6,303 nt of DNA from Oscillospiraceae bacterium (GTDB lineage Bacteria > Bacillota > Clostridia > Saccharofermentanales > Saccharofermentanaceae): contig CACXGG010000062.1 of assembly GCA_902767145.1 (NCBI GenBank), forward strand, positions 1 to 6,303, written 5' to 3'. Of the stretch, positions 1-6,303 are shown piece by piece (within the stretch, counting starts at the first letter, position 1; each line of letters opens with the position of its first letter). Below the pieces are notes generated by a model. It did no database searches and was not told the DNA's origin. It saw nothing but the letters and a program-made list of their open reading frames with translations. The translations under genes were made by a program, and so were the position numbers.

Positions 1-483
1 AAGGACCGTCTTACCTACGCCGGCACCGCCGAAAAGACCGATCTTACCACCCTTGGAGTCAGGGCAAAGAAGGTCGATGACCTTGATGCCGGTCTCCAGG
101 ATCTCTGTGGACGTGGAAAGTTCGTCATAGCTGGGGGCCTGACGGTGGATATTCCATCTCTCCACATTTTCGAGGGACGGTCCCTTATCCAGGGGCTCAC
201 CTAATACATTGAAGATCCTTCCCAGGGTAGCCTTACCAACAGGTACGCTAATGGCCTTTCCGGTATCAACTGCCTCGGCGCCTCTTTTCAGACCGTCAGT
301 GGAACTCATGGCGATACATCTGGCTGTATTGTCGCCGATGTGCTGTGCTACTTCTACGGTGAGAGTCTTTTGACCTGAAGTGATGATGAGGGCATTGTCG
401 ATGGAAGGTAGTCCTCCCTCGTCGAAACGGACATCTACGACGGGTCCCATGATCTGGGCAACTCTGCCTTTGTTGTTTTCCAT
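1..483 (-). CDS. atpD: F1Fo ATP synthase subunit beta, N-terminal part (runs off the left edge)
   Basis: The beta subunit carries the catalytic nucleotide sites of the F1 head, making or hydrolysing ATP at the alpha/beta interfaces on the cytoplasmic side of the membrane. The first 161 residues are visible. They cover the N-terminal beta-barrel domain (about residues 1-80) and the start of the nucleotide-binding domain. The family signatures [10 protein letters not shown] (108-117) and [11 protein letters not shown] (129-139) are followed by the P-loop GGAGVGKT (152-159), which ends two residues before the window edge. The Walker B region, catalytic Glu and C-terminal domain lie outside. The ATG start at 483 has an AAGGAG ribosome-binding site at 491-496, eight bases upstream and overlapping the atpG stop. 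The gap to atpG is 12 bases. One oddity is CPDS at 140-143, where the family normally has a Pro-Tyr pair. Identity is certain; the gene is cut only by the window. Confidence 0.98.
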   Translation of the reverse strand, partial: MENNKGRVAQIMGPVVDVRFDEGGLPSIDNALIITSGQKTLTVEVAQHIGDNTARCIAMSSTDGLKRGAEAVDTGKAISVPVGKATLGRIFNVLGEPLDKGPSLENVERWNIHRQAPSYDELSTSTEILETGIKVIDLLCPDSKGGKIGLFGGAGVGKTVL

Positions 484-495
484 TTTCTGTCTCCT

Positions 496-1299
496 TTATC
501 TGCCGCTTCCGGCTACGATCTCGGTTATTTCCTGTGTTATATTGCTCTGTCTGGCCCTGTTATATTCAAGTTCCAGTTCGTCGATCATCTGCTGTGCATT
601 CTTTTCGGCGGAATCCATGGCCATACGCCTTGCTGCCACTTCGCTGGCAAAGCTCTCCCTTACGGCGGCAACGAACATGCCTGCTATATACTCGGGGACT
701 GCCGATTCCAGGACAGTCCTCTCATCAGGCTCAAAGATCATGCCGCTCTTCCTGGCTTCCTTTTCGGGCAGGATGGGAAGGATCCACCTGACTTCCGCCT
801 CCTGGCTCATCATGTTGACATATCTCGTACAGAGTATGCCGAGCCTGTTGAACTCACCATTTCTGAACTCTTCGCAGAGCCTGGCGGAAAGTTCGTAAGC
901 CTCTTTTGCGGAATAAGTCTCCGAAGAGATGGATTCACTCTCCACCCTGTCGCAGATCCTTCTTCCGATGGGGATGACCTCTGCCTTGGGGAATTCCTTC
1001 AGGAGCTTAAAGATATTGGCATTATATCCGCCGGCAAGACCGCGGTCACCTGCGATAACGATGAGCTTTGTCTTTTCCTTGCCCTCGTTATCCATATAGC
1101 GGCTCTTTCTGCACTCGGGAGATGCGGAGAGCTCGTCGATCATCTTCTTCAGAGTCTCGGAATATTCCTTGCTCTTCTTCATCTCCTCGTTGGCTTTTCT
1201 GATCTTTGAGGACGCCACAAGGCCCATCGCCTTGGTTAGGTGAAGTGATGAGTCGACACTCTTGATCCTTATACGGAGCTGTTTGGTATCTGCTCCCAT
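496..1299 (-). CDS. atpG: F1Fo ATP synthase subunit gamma
   Basis: Gamma is the central shaft of F1. Its two terminal helices form a coiled coil inside the alpha3beta3 head, and its foot sits on the c ring, transmitting rotation. The N-terminal helix has the family pattern RIKSVDSSLHLTKAMGLVAS (residues 11-30). The central domain contains AGDRGLAGGYNANIF (83-97). The C-terminal helix has the conserved AARRMAMDSAEKNA (222-235) and NRARQSNITQEITEIVAG (247-264). At 267 residues it is slightly shorter than the usual 280-290, apparently through short surface loops, with both ends intact. The ATG overlaps the atpA stop by one base (TAATG), which implies translational coupling; a weak GAAAGGA precedes it. 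It lies between atpA and atpD as in the standard order. Confidence 0.98.
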   Translation of the reverse strand: MGADTKQLRIRIKSVDSSLHLTKAMGLVASSKIRKANEEMKKSKEYSETLKKMIDELSASPECRKSRYMDNEGKEKTKLIVIAGDRGLAGGYNANIFKLLKEFPKAEVIPIGRRICDRVESESISSETYSAKEAYELSARLCEEFRNGEFNRLGILCTRYVNMMSQEAEVRWILPILPEKEARKSGMIFEPDERTVLESAVPEYIAGMFVAAVRESFASEVAARRMAMDSAEKNAQQMIDELELEYNRARQSNITQEITEIVAGSGR

Positions 1300-2798
1300 T
1301 ACATAAGTCCTTTCATCTCTTCAAGAGCCTTCTTGAGGGTATCGATATCATATTCCTCAAACTGGTTCTGCTCTATCCTCTCCACAAAGTAGGGATAGTC
1401 GTTCTCGATCTTCTCAAAGAGCTTCTGCTCGTATTCTGCTACTCGCTCTACAGGAATATCGTCAAGCCATCCGTTGATGACAGCATATACGATAGCTACC
1501 TGGCAGCCCATGGAGATGGGGCTGTTCCTCTTCTGCTTAAGGACTTCCACGATACGCTCACCTAATGCAAGTCTCGCCTTTGTATCTGCATCCAGGTCGG
1601 AACCGAACTGTGCGAAATACTGAAGCTCCCTGTACTGTGAATAGAGGAGCTTAAGGGTACCGGCAACCTTCTTCATGCCCTTGAGCTGGGCAGAACCGCC
1701 GACTCGGGATACGGAGATACCGGGGTTGATGGCGGGCATGATGCCGGCGTGGAAGAGTTCTGACTCCAGGAAGATCTGGCCGTCAGTGATGGAGATAACG
1801 TTAGTGGGTATATATGCGGAAACGTCACCTGCCTGTGTCTCGATGATGGGAAGAGCCGTGATGGATCCGCCGCCGAACTCGGGGGCTACACATGCTGCTC
1901 TTTCCAGAAGTCTTGAGTGAAGGTAGAAGACATCACCGGGGTAAGCTTCTCTTCCCGGAGGTCTTCTGATGAGAAGGGACATGGCTCTGTATGCAACAGC
2001 GTGCTTGGAAAGATCATCGTAGACGATGAGGACATCCTTTCCCTTCTCCCTGAAATACTCCGCCATGGCACATCCTGAATAAGGTGCAACATACTGGAGA
2101 GGTGCACTCTCGGATGCGGATGCGGAAACGATTATGGTATATTCCATGGCACCGGCCCTCATGAGTTCCTGGGCCAGCTGGACAACAGATGTACTCTTCT
2201 GTCCGATGGATACGTAGATGCAGATAACTCCGCTCTTTTTCTGATTGATGATGGTATCTACGGCGATCTCCGTCTTACCTGTCTGACGGTCACCGATAAG
2301 AAGCTCTCTCTGGCCCCTTCCGATGGGGATCATGGAATCGATGGCCTTGATACCTGTCTGCATGGGAACTGAAACGCTCTGTCTTTCCAGGATACCGGGA
2401 GCTTCCGACTCCACAGGCCTGGTGCCTGAAGCAGTGATGGGGCCCTTACCGTCGATGGGATTTCCCAGGGCATCAACGACTCTTCCCAGGAAGCCTTCGC
2501 CTACGGGTACAGAAAGGACCTTACCTGTCCTTTTTACCATGGTACCTTCCCTGATATCGTTCTTATCGGACAGGATGGCTACGGATACTGTCTCATCCTC
2601 CAGGTTCTGTGCCATGCCGACGCTTCCGTCGTCGAACTCAAGGAGCTCACTGGCCATACATTCACGGAGGCCGTATACACTTGCAATACCGTCACCTACG
2701 ACGACAACGGTTCCTGTCTCGCTCATCTCGACCTTGGACTGATAATTCTTTATCTGTTCCTTCAGGATATTACTGATAACATCGGTCTTCTGATTCAT
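1299..2798 (-). CDS. atpA: F1Fo ATP synthase subunit alpha
   Basis: Alpha forms the alpha3beta3 hexamer with beta and holds the non-catalytic nucleotide sites. It also donates the arginine that completes each catalytic site. The 499 residues match the normal family length (about 500-515). Visible signatures in order are: beta-barrel domain with [15 protein letters not shown] (30-44); Walker A GDRQTGKT (169-176); Walker B region [12 protein letters not shown] (255-266); and the alpha/beta signature [17 protein letters not shown] (355-371), where Arg365 is the expected arginine finger. The C-terminal helical domain follows to residue 499. The ATG overlaps the atpH stop in an ATGA junction (2795-2798). 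AAGGA lies a little far upstream, so coupling to atpH translation is likely. No key residue is missing. Confidence 0.99.
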   Translation of the reverse strand: MNQKTDVISNILKEQIKNYQSKVEMSETGTVVVVGDGIASVYGLRECMASELLEFDDGSVGMAQNLEDETVSVAILSDKNDIREGTMVKRTGKVLSVPVGEGFLGRVVDALGNPIDGKGPITASGTRPVESEAPGILERQSVSVPMQTGIKAIDSMIPIGRGQRELLIGDRQTGKTEIAVDTIINQKKSGVICIYVSIGQKSTSVVQLAQELMRAGAMEYTIIVSASASESAPLQYVAPYSGCAMAEYFREKGKDVLIVYDDLSKHAVAYRAMSLLIRRPPGREAYPGDVFYLHSRLLERAACVAPEFGGGSITALPIIETQAGDVSAYIPTNVISITDGQIFLESELFHAGIMPAINPGISVSRVGGSAQLKGMKKVAGTLKLLYSQYRELQYFAQFGSDLDADTKARLALGERIVEVLKQKRNSPISMGCQVAIVYAVINGWLDDIPVERVAEYEQKLFEKIENDYPYFVERIEQNQFEEYDIDTLKKALEEMKGLM

Positions 2799-3325
2799 TG
2801 TTCCATCACTTCCTTTATCTCCTTAAGGCGGCGCTTAATGGAACCGTCAAGCCTGGTTCCGTCACTCTCAACAACGATGCCGCCAATAAGGCTCTTATCT
2901 ATACGGTAGGTGACTGTAAGCTCCTTGCCGCTCATCTTTTCAAGTTTTTTCTGAAGCTTATCCTTCTGTTCAGGTGTAAGCTCAACGGCAGATGTGACTG
3001 TTGCCACGGACTTCTTCATGCTGTCCTTATAGAGCTCATCAAAGACTTCGATACACTCATCGAGATCTCTTATGTGACCCTTGGAGGTAAGGATACAGAG
3101 GAAAGCAGTTATATGCTCATGCACATTCTTTCCGAAGGCTTCCTCGACTGCCTTTACCCTGTCCTCCTTTGGGATGGCGGGTGACAGCAGGAAGTCAGCG
3201 AACATGGGATCGCTGTCCAGTACTTCCTTTATGACCTTAAGGCCGTCGTTTATCTCCTCGAGGCAGTTGTCCTCAAGTCCGGTGGCGAAAAGGGCCGAAG
3301 CGTATTCCCTGCCCCTTCCTGTCAT
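2795..3325 (-). CDS. atpH: F1Fo ATP synthase subunit delta (OSCP-type)
   Basis: Delta sits on top of F1 and ties the alpha subunits to the C-terminal ends of the b-subunit stalk, so the head does not turn with the rotor. The 176 residues fit the family length (about 175-185). The N-terminal helical domain begins [13 protein letters not shown] (6-18) and contains SPAIPKEDR (48-56), a typical delta pattern. The C-terminal domain has [13 protein letters not shown] (108-120) and the family-typical end [22 protein letters not shown] (146-167). Overall sequence conservation in this family is low, so position between atpF and atpA adds weight. The ATG overlaps the atpF stop by four bases (ATGA, 3322-3325), with GGAG just upstream; it also overlaps atpA by four bases. 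Confidence 0.96.
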   Translation of the reverse strand: MTGRGREYASALFATGLEDNCLEEINDGLKVIKEVLDSDPMFADFLLSPAIPKEDRVKAVEEAFGKNVHEHITAFLCILTSKGHIRDLDECIEVFDELYKDSMKKSVATVTSAVELTPEQKDKLQKKLEKMSGKELTVTYRIDKSLIGGIVVESDGTRLDGSIKRRLKEIKEVMEQ

Positions 3326-3825
3326 GATATCTCTCCGATCTCGTCAATGAACTCGTCGATGAGTTCCCTGTGATCATCTGTATTGATCTCTCTTTTCAGC
3401 ATCTTACCCGTAAGGATGGAAGAAAGATCCACGATCTCCTTCTTGATGCCTTCCTCGGATCTCTTCTGCTCCAGCTCAGCCTCGAGCTTTGCCTGTCTTA
3501 CGATACCGTCAGCTCTTTCCTTGGCAGTGCTGATGATGGTCTCAGACTTTCTGTCTGCCTTGCTGACTGCCTTCTTGATGATCTCACCTGCCTCATCCTC
3601 GGCATGGTCCAGTCTGTTCTGCCATAAGGTCCTGTCGTTTTCGGCCTCTTCCATGGCCTGTCTAGCCAGGTCGAGTTCCTTGTCCACCTTTGCCTGTCTT
3701 TCGGCGATCATGTTCTTCACCGGTTTGAAAAGAAGCTTCTTAAAGAGCAGGAACAGGATGACCAGGTTACAGAGTGATATGATGATCTGCCAGATATTTA
3801 TACTGATTATATCCAGTGTGTTCAT
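3322..3825 (-). CDS. atpF: F1Fo ATP synthase subunit b
   Basis: Subunit b is the peripheral stalk. An N-terminal membrane helix sits beside subunit a, and a long cytoplasmic helix reaches delta. In this 167-residue protein a hydrophobic helix spans about residues 8-28 (IWQIIISLCNLVILFLLF), followed by KKLLFKPVKNMIAERQ (29-44), the usual membrane exit. From there to about 150 the sequence is highly charged, rich in Glu, Lys, Arg and Ala, and free of Pro and other helix breakers, as expected for the right-handed coiled-coil dimer. Length is normal (about 155-170). The ATG at 3825 lies nine bases after the atpE stop, with a GAGG ribosome-binding site straddling that stop. Only one b gene is present, implying a homodimeric stalk. 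Confidence 0.97.
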   Translation of the reverse strand: MNTLDIISINIWQIIISLCNLVILFLLFKKLLFKPVKNMIAERQAKVDKELDLARQAMEEAENDRTLWQNRLDHAEDEAGEIIKKAVSKADRKSETIISTAKERADGIVRQAKLEAELEQKRSEEGIKKEIVDLSSILTGKMLKREINTDDHRELIDEFIDEIGEIS

Positions 3826-3834
3826 CGTCTATCC

Positions 3835-4134
<300 letters not shown>

Positions 4135-5031
4135 TTATGTATTTAATCTTTTCTCTGTTTTTGCCGCTTTCTTCTTGAGGTAATCCTCCAGCGGGAAAGC
4201 ACCGCCTATGTAGAGCATGGTCAACATGGCAAAGATAAATGCCTGAAGACATCCGCTGAATACATCAAAGTAGATGGAAAGGACTGCCGGGATACCGATC
4301 CTGAGGAATGGGAACTGTCCCAGGATACCCGGAAGGTTTCCGAAGATAAGGTTTGTAAGTCCCTGAAGAGCCGCTGCGATAAGTACGGATATAACAGTAC
4401 CTGAAAGGATATTTCCGTAGTGACGGAATGCCATGGATACAGGGGTGGCGACTTCACTTATGATATTGAGCGGTGCCAGGAAAGGCACAGGCTCTCCAAA
4501 GCTCTTGAGGTAATGGAGAGGTCCGCACTTCATCTTGTAGTAAGTGATCAGGAAGAATACGAGAAGTGCCCATCCTGCCACGACATTAAGATCTGACGTG
4601 GGTGGGAATAATCCCAGAAGGCTCATAAGGCTGGAAAAAGCGGAAAGAGCCAGGATGGAACATATAAAAGGAGCAAAGCCCCTGAAGTATTCACCCATAT
4701 TCTCAGTTACGAGCTTCTCTATGGTCTCCACTATCCACTCGGCAATGACAGCCCTCTTTGTATCCACATGAGCCCTGATGCCATGAGTGAGATAAAGGCA
4801 GAAGAAAGCCAGGGCGATCATTACAAGCCAGGAATTGATCTGTGCCTCGGAGATGATAAGGGGCATCAGTGGAAGATCGAGGGAAGCAAAGACATGGGCT
4901 CCCGTGATCTCGATGCCGTCGGAATGAGGTACGAAGAGTACCTTGAGTACTATACCTGCCACCGGGGGCAGTATGGTCATGACAAGAAGGAGTATGTCGA
5001 TGATCTTAAATCTGGTATTACTCTTCGACAA
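4135..5031 (-). CDS. atpB: F1Fo ATP synthase subunit a (TTG start)
   Basis: Subunit a is the stationary membrane partner of the c ring and provides the two half-channels for the coupling ion. Counting from the TTG at 5031, the protein has 298 residues and about five to six membrane segments (near 12-33, 66-84, 118-142, 150-165, 189-222 and 248-279). The essential stator arginine is Arg203 in MAFRHYGNILSG. The last helix has the conserved Gln263 in LQAFIFAMLTMLYIGG. The frame is open further up to another TTG at 5073, but that one has no ribosome-binding site. The TTG at 5031 has AGAAGGAG (5041-5048) at a good distance, so it is preferred. The first in-frame ATG lies inside the first membrane helix and would destroy it. 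The start lies inside atpI, giving a 14-base overlap and probable coupling. Slightly long for the family but complete. Confidence 0.96.
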   Translation of the reverse strand: MSKSNTRFKIIDILLLVMTILPPVAGIVLKVLFVPHSDGIEITGAHVFASLDLPLMPLIISEAQINSWLVMIALAFFCLYLTHGIRAHVDTKRAVIAEWIVETIEKLVTENMGEYFRGFAPFICSILALSAFSSLMSLLGLFPPTSDLNVVAGWALLVFFLITYYKMKCGPLHYLKSFGEPVPFLAPLNIISEVATPVSMAFRHYGNILSGTVISVLIAAALQGLTNLIFGNLPGILGQFPFLRIGIPAVLSIYFDVFSGCLQAFIFAMLTMLYIGGAFPLEDYLKKKAAKTEKRLNT

Positions 5032-5437
5032 TGCTGTTATCTCCTTCTTCTCTTTTGTAGTTCTTATCGACAAAGGGCTTCAGGAAGATAGCGATCCTGG
5101 GAAAGAACAGCGGGATGACCACTGCATATCCGTTGAAGACAGGACAAAGGAAACCCACAAGGGCCGAGATAACGATAGCCAGAGTCCTGTATGTATAGGA
5201 AAGCTTTACGAAGGAAGATCTCTCCTCATCACCCTTCTGAAGTGACTTCTGTAAGGTGATGCCCATAAAAAAGAAGTTGCCGACTGCTACTGCGGCTCCC
5301 AGTATATTGCCAAGAAGGACTGTATAGTCCCATTTTCCGATAATGAGAAAGACCGCTTCCATCAGCATGCTGAGAATGACAACGAATGAAGCGATATAGA
5401 TTGTTTCCCTCTTTACGGTCGGATCGACGTTTCCCAT
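5018..5437 (-). CDS. atpI: AtpI-like membrane protein, putative c-ring assembly factor
   Basis: This is a 139-residue hydrophobic protein with four predicted membrane segments at about 12-33, 38-60, 82-101 and 103-122. It has a short charged N-terminus and an acidic C-terminal tail. Size, topology and position as the first gene before atpB match the ATP synthase I family. Members in other bacteria assist assembly of the c ring and have been linked to magnesium or calcium uptake. Sequence conservation in this family is weak, so the name rests largely on context and architecture. The ATG at 5437 has AGAGGAG (5443-5449) five bases upstream. The 3' end overlaps atpB by 14 bases. It is the first gene after the predicted operon promoter, with a leader of about 20 bases. 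I recognise no catalytic motif. Confidence 0.82.
   Translation of the reverse strand: MGNVDPTVKRETIYIASFVVILSMLMEAVFLIIGKWDYTVLLGNILGAAVAVGNFFFMGITLQKSLQKGDEERSSFVKLSYTYRTLAIVISALVGFLCPVFNGYAVVIPLFFPRIAIFLKPFVDKNYKREEGDNSIVEE
5041..5048 (-). promoter_or_regulatory. Ribosome-binding site that fixes the TTG start of atpB
   Basis: AGAAGGAG on the minus strand lies within the last codons of atpI, nine bases before the TTG at 5031. No comparable site precedes the longer alternative TTG at 5073. It therefore decides the start of atpB and places it inside the upstream gene. Confidence 0.8.
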
Positions 5438-5442
5438 TTATA

Positions 5443-5449
5443 CTCCTCT
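5443..5449 (-). promoter_or_regulatory. Ribosome-binding site of atpI
   Basis: AGAGGAG on the minus strand, five bases before the atpI ATG at 5437. With transcription predicted to begin near 5458-5461, it lies about ten bases from the 5' end of the operon transcript, leaving little room for leader-based regulation. Confidence 0.8.
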
Positions 5450-5465
5450 TTTTTGCATCCTATTA

Positions 5466-5494
5466 ATTATAATAAAAAGACTGTTCCCTGTAAA
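5466..5494 (-). promoter_or_regulatory. Predicted vegetative sigma-factor promoter of the atp operon
   Basis: On the minus strand TTTACA (5494-5489) is a five-of-six match to the -35 consensus and TATAAT (5471-5466) a perfect -10. The spacer is the optimal 17 bases. The predicted start is near 5458-5461, about 20 bases before the atpI ATG. The -35 falls in the loop of the terminator hairpin of the upstream surface-protein gene, and the spacer holds that hairpin's 3' arm and most of its T run. No operator-like repeat other than this hairpin is visible. Confidence 0.8.
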
Positions 5495-5507
5495 CGGAAA
5501 CAGTCTT
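5472..5507 (-). terminator. Intrinsic terminator of the surface-protein gene
   Basis: On the minus strand AAGACTGTTTCC (5507-5496) pairs with GGGAACAGTCTT (5488-5477), giving a 12-base-pair stem with a single G-U pair. The loop is seven bases, GTTTACA (5495-5489). A T-rich tract follows directly (TTTATT after the stem). It starts 33 bases after the stop codon of the upstream gene, as expected for a rho-independent terminator. In the opposite direction the hairpin is not followed by a T run, so it should work mainly on the minus strand. Confidence 0.9.
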
Positions 5508-5540
5508 CATTGACTTAATAGTATCTTGCACTATGATAAC

Positions 5541-6302
5541 TTATTTTTTCCTGTTGTCAATAATAACGTATGCACCGGTCATAACAAGAGCGATGGCGAT
5601 GACTGCGATAGCGATCTTTGTAACGGTACCCATGGTCTCGCCTGTAGCGGGAACAGCGGAATCTGCTGTCTTCTCAGCAGCTGTGGTAGCCGTTGTCTCC
5701 TCACTGTCCGCATGCTTATTTGCAGCAAGTACGGTTGTGTCGGGTTCAGTCTCTGTAGGTGCTGTTGTCTCCTCGGGCTCTGAAGGCCTGGAATCTCCTG
5801 TGGAAAGGAGCGTAGGTGTAGACTCCTCAGGATCTGTCTCGGAAGACTCTGTAGGTGTGGAATTGTTGTCCAGTTCCTCATCATCCTGGTCTGATGTCCC
5901 GGAAGTCTCAGTGGGAACAGGTGTGGGATTGGGATTCTCATATCTGTTTACGACAGTGAGGGTGTTATTTCCATCATCATCAAGGGATACACCGTAGTTA
6001 CCGGAATCCTCGATGATGGAGGAAGAACCATCTACCCTTACGAAAGTACAGTCGTCACCAAGGTTATCAGAAGCCTCAGAAACATAGACGATGTAGTTCT
6101 CGCTGTCAAAGCCCTTGATGGTAACTGTCTCATCACAGTTGATCCTGAAGGAGATCATACCGCTGCCGTCTGTGCAGACTGCCTCGGTGGTGCCGTCTTC
6201 CCTCTCAAGAGTGAAGTTCTCATTTACGGCATATCTTGCGCCGAGCTCATCGTAGATATAGACGTTGAGGAGATATCCCTGGGAATCATCCTCGCCGTTG
6301 AA
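5541..6302 (-). CDS. Sortase-anchored surface protein with Cna-B/pilin-like domain, C-terminal part (runs off the right edge)
   Basis: The last 253 residues of a cell-surface protein are visible; its start lies beyond the window. Residues 1 to about 120 look like an extracellular beta-sandwich of the Cna-B / DUF7601 kind: TVTIKGFDSENYIVYVSE (59-76), then a long variable loop, and NTLTVVNRYE (113-122), which resembles the final strand of such domains. This domain call is by pattern only. From about 123 to 216 comes a low-complexity linker rich in Thr, Ser, Glu, Asp and Pro, typical of wall-spanning stalks. The end has VPATG (217-221), a hydrophobic helix (about 228-248) and a DNRKK tail. This is the three-part signal recognised by a sortase, with Val replacing the usual Leu. 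The protein would be attached to peptidoglycan or built into a pilus. Ligand and exact role are unknown, and no sortase gene is in view. It has its own terminator and no functional link to the atp genes. Confidence 0.88.
   Translation of the reverse strand, partial: FNGEDDSQGYLLNVYIYDELGARYAVNENFTLEREDGTTEAVCTDGSGMISFRINCDETVTIKGFDSENYIVYVSEASDNLGDDCTFVRVDGSSSIIEDSGNYGVSLDDDGNNTLTVVNRYENPNPTPVPTETSGTSDQDDEELDNNSTPTESSETDPEESTPTLLSTGDSRPSEPEETTAPTETEPDTTVLAANKHADSEETTATTAAEKTADSAVPATGETMGTVTKIAIAVIAIALVMTGAYVIIDNRKK
5640..5654 (-). other. LPXTG-like sortase recognition motif (VPATG)
   Basis: These five codons encode Val-Pro-Ala-Thr-Gly, followed by Glu, a membrane helix and a basic tail ending at the stop codon. 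In LPXTG-type signals sortase cleaves between Thr and Gly. Position about 33 residues from the C-terminus is normal for the signal. Val at the first position is a variant of the canonical Leu. Confidence 0.85.
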
Positions 6303-6303
6303 A

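Noticed and set aside
380..898. A 172-codon plus-strand open frame across atpD and atpG
   Set aside because: It spans the boundary of two certain minus-strand genes, and its translation is Ser/Leu-rich with no family likeness.
496..1299. Possible truncation of the gamma subunit, 267 residues against about 285
   Set aside because: Both conserved terminal helices and the central signature are intact, so the difference is consistent with short loops rather than a broken gene.
2323..2742. A 139-codon plus-strand open frame inside atpA
   Set aside because: It lies wholly opposite the conserved beta-barrel and P-loop coding region of atpA, whose codons explain it.
5518..5534. A small hairpin (ATAGT/ACTAT, seven-base loop) just after the surface-protein stop
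   Set aside because: It has only five A/T-rich base pairs and no T run. The strong hairpin further on is a sufficient terminator.
5533..5997. A 154-codon plus-strand open frame rich in Ser, Val and Gly, opposite the surface-protein stalk
   Set aside because: The low-complexity Thr/Ser/Glu codons of the stalk read as Val/Ser/Gly repeats on the other strand, so the long open frame is a composition effect. The minus-strand frame has a coherent domain, linker and sorting signal.

Overview
The window is almost entirely one F-type (F1Fo) ATP synthase operon, read on the minus strand from right to left. The gene order is atpI-atpB-atpE-atpF-atpH-atpA-atpG-atpD, the standard bacterial order. The operon enters at its own promoter near 5490-5466. 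It leaves the window inside atpD, just after the beta-subunit P-loop; atpC is expected beyond the left edge but is not visible. The right-hand 0.76 kb is the 3' end of an unrelated gene on the same strand, for a sortase-anchored surface protein. I see no genes on the plus strand, and no RNA genes, mobile elements or CRISPR repeats.

The sequence suggests an anaerobic Gram-positive of the class Clostridia (Lachnospiraceae or a relative). The evidence is the strong AGGAGG-type ribosome-binding sites, the roughly 45-50% GC, an LPXTG-like anchored wall protein with a Cna-B/pilin-like domain, and a c subunit whose ion site resembles sodium-binding rotors. This placement is an inference from protein character, not from a marker gene.

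Layout from right to left: surface protein C-terminus (6302-5541); a compact 103-base gap holding its intrinsic terminator and the atp promoter superimposed on each other; atpI; atpB, with a TTG start inside the end of atpI; atpE with the strongest ribosome-binding site; atpF; atpH; atpA; atpG; and atpD (partial). Subunits a, b and c form the membrane Fo sector, delta and b the stator, alpha and beta the catalytic head, gamma the rotor shaft, and AtpI assists c-ring assembly. Gene junctions are tight (overlaps of 14, 4, 4 and 1 bases; gaps of 15, 9 and 12 bases), as expected for one translationally coupled transcript.

The points most worth a second look are: the atp promoter whose -35 hexamer lies in the loop of the upstream gene's terminator hairpin; the two-carboxylate, sodium-type ion site in subunit c; the unusual number of cysteines in that subunit; and the TTG start of atpB. 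No new multi-gene system is evident.
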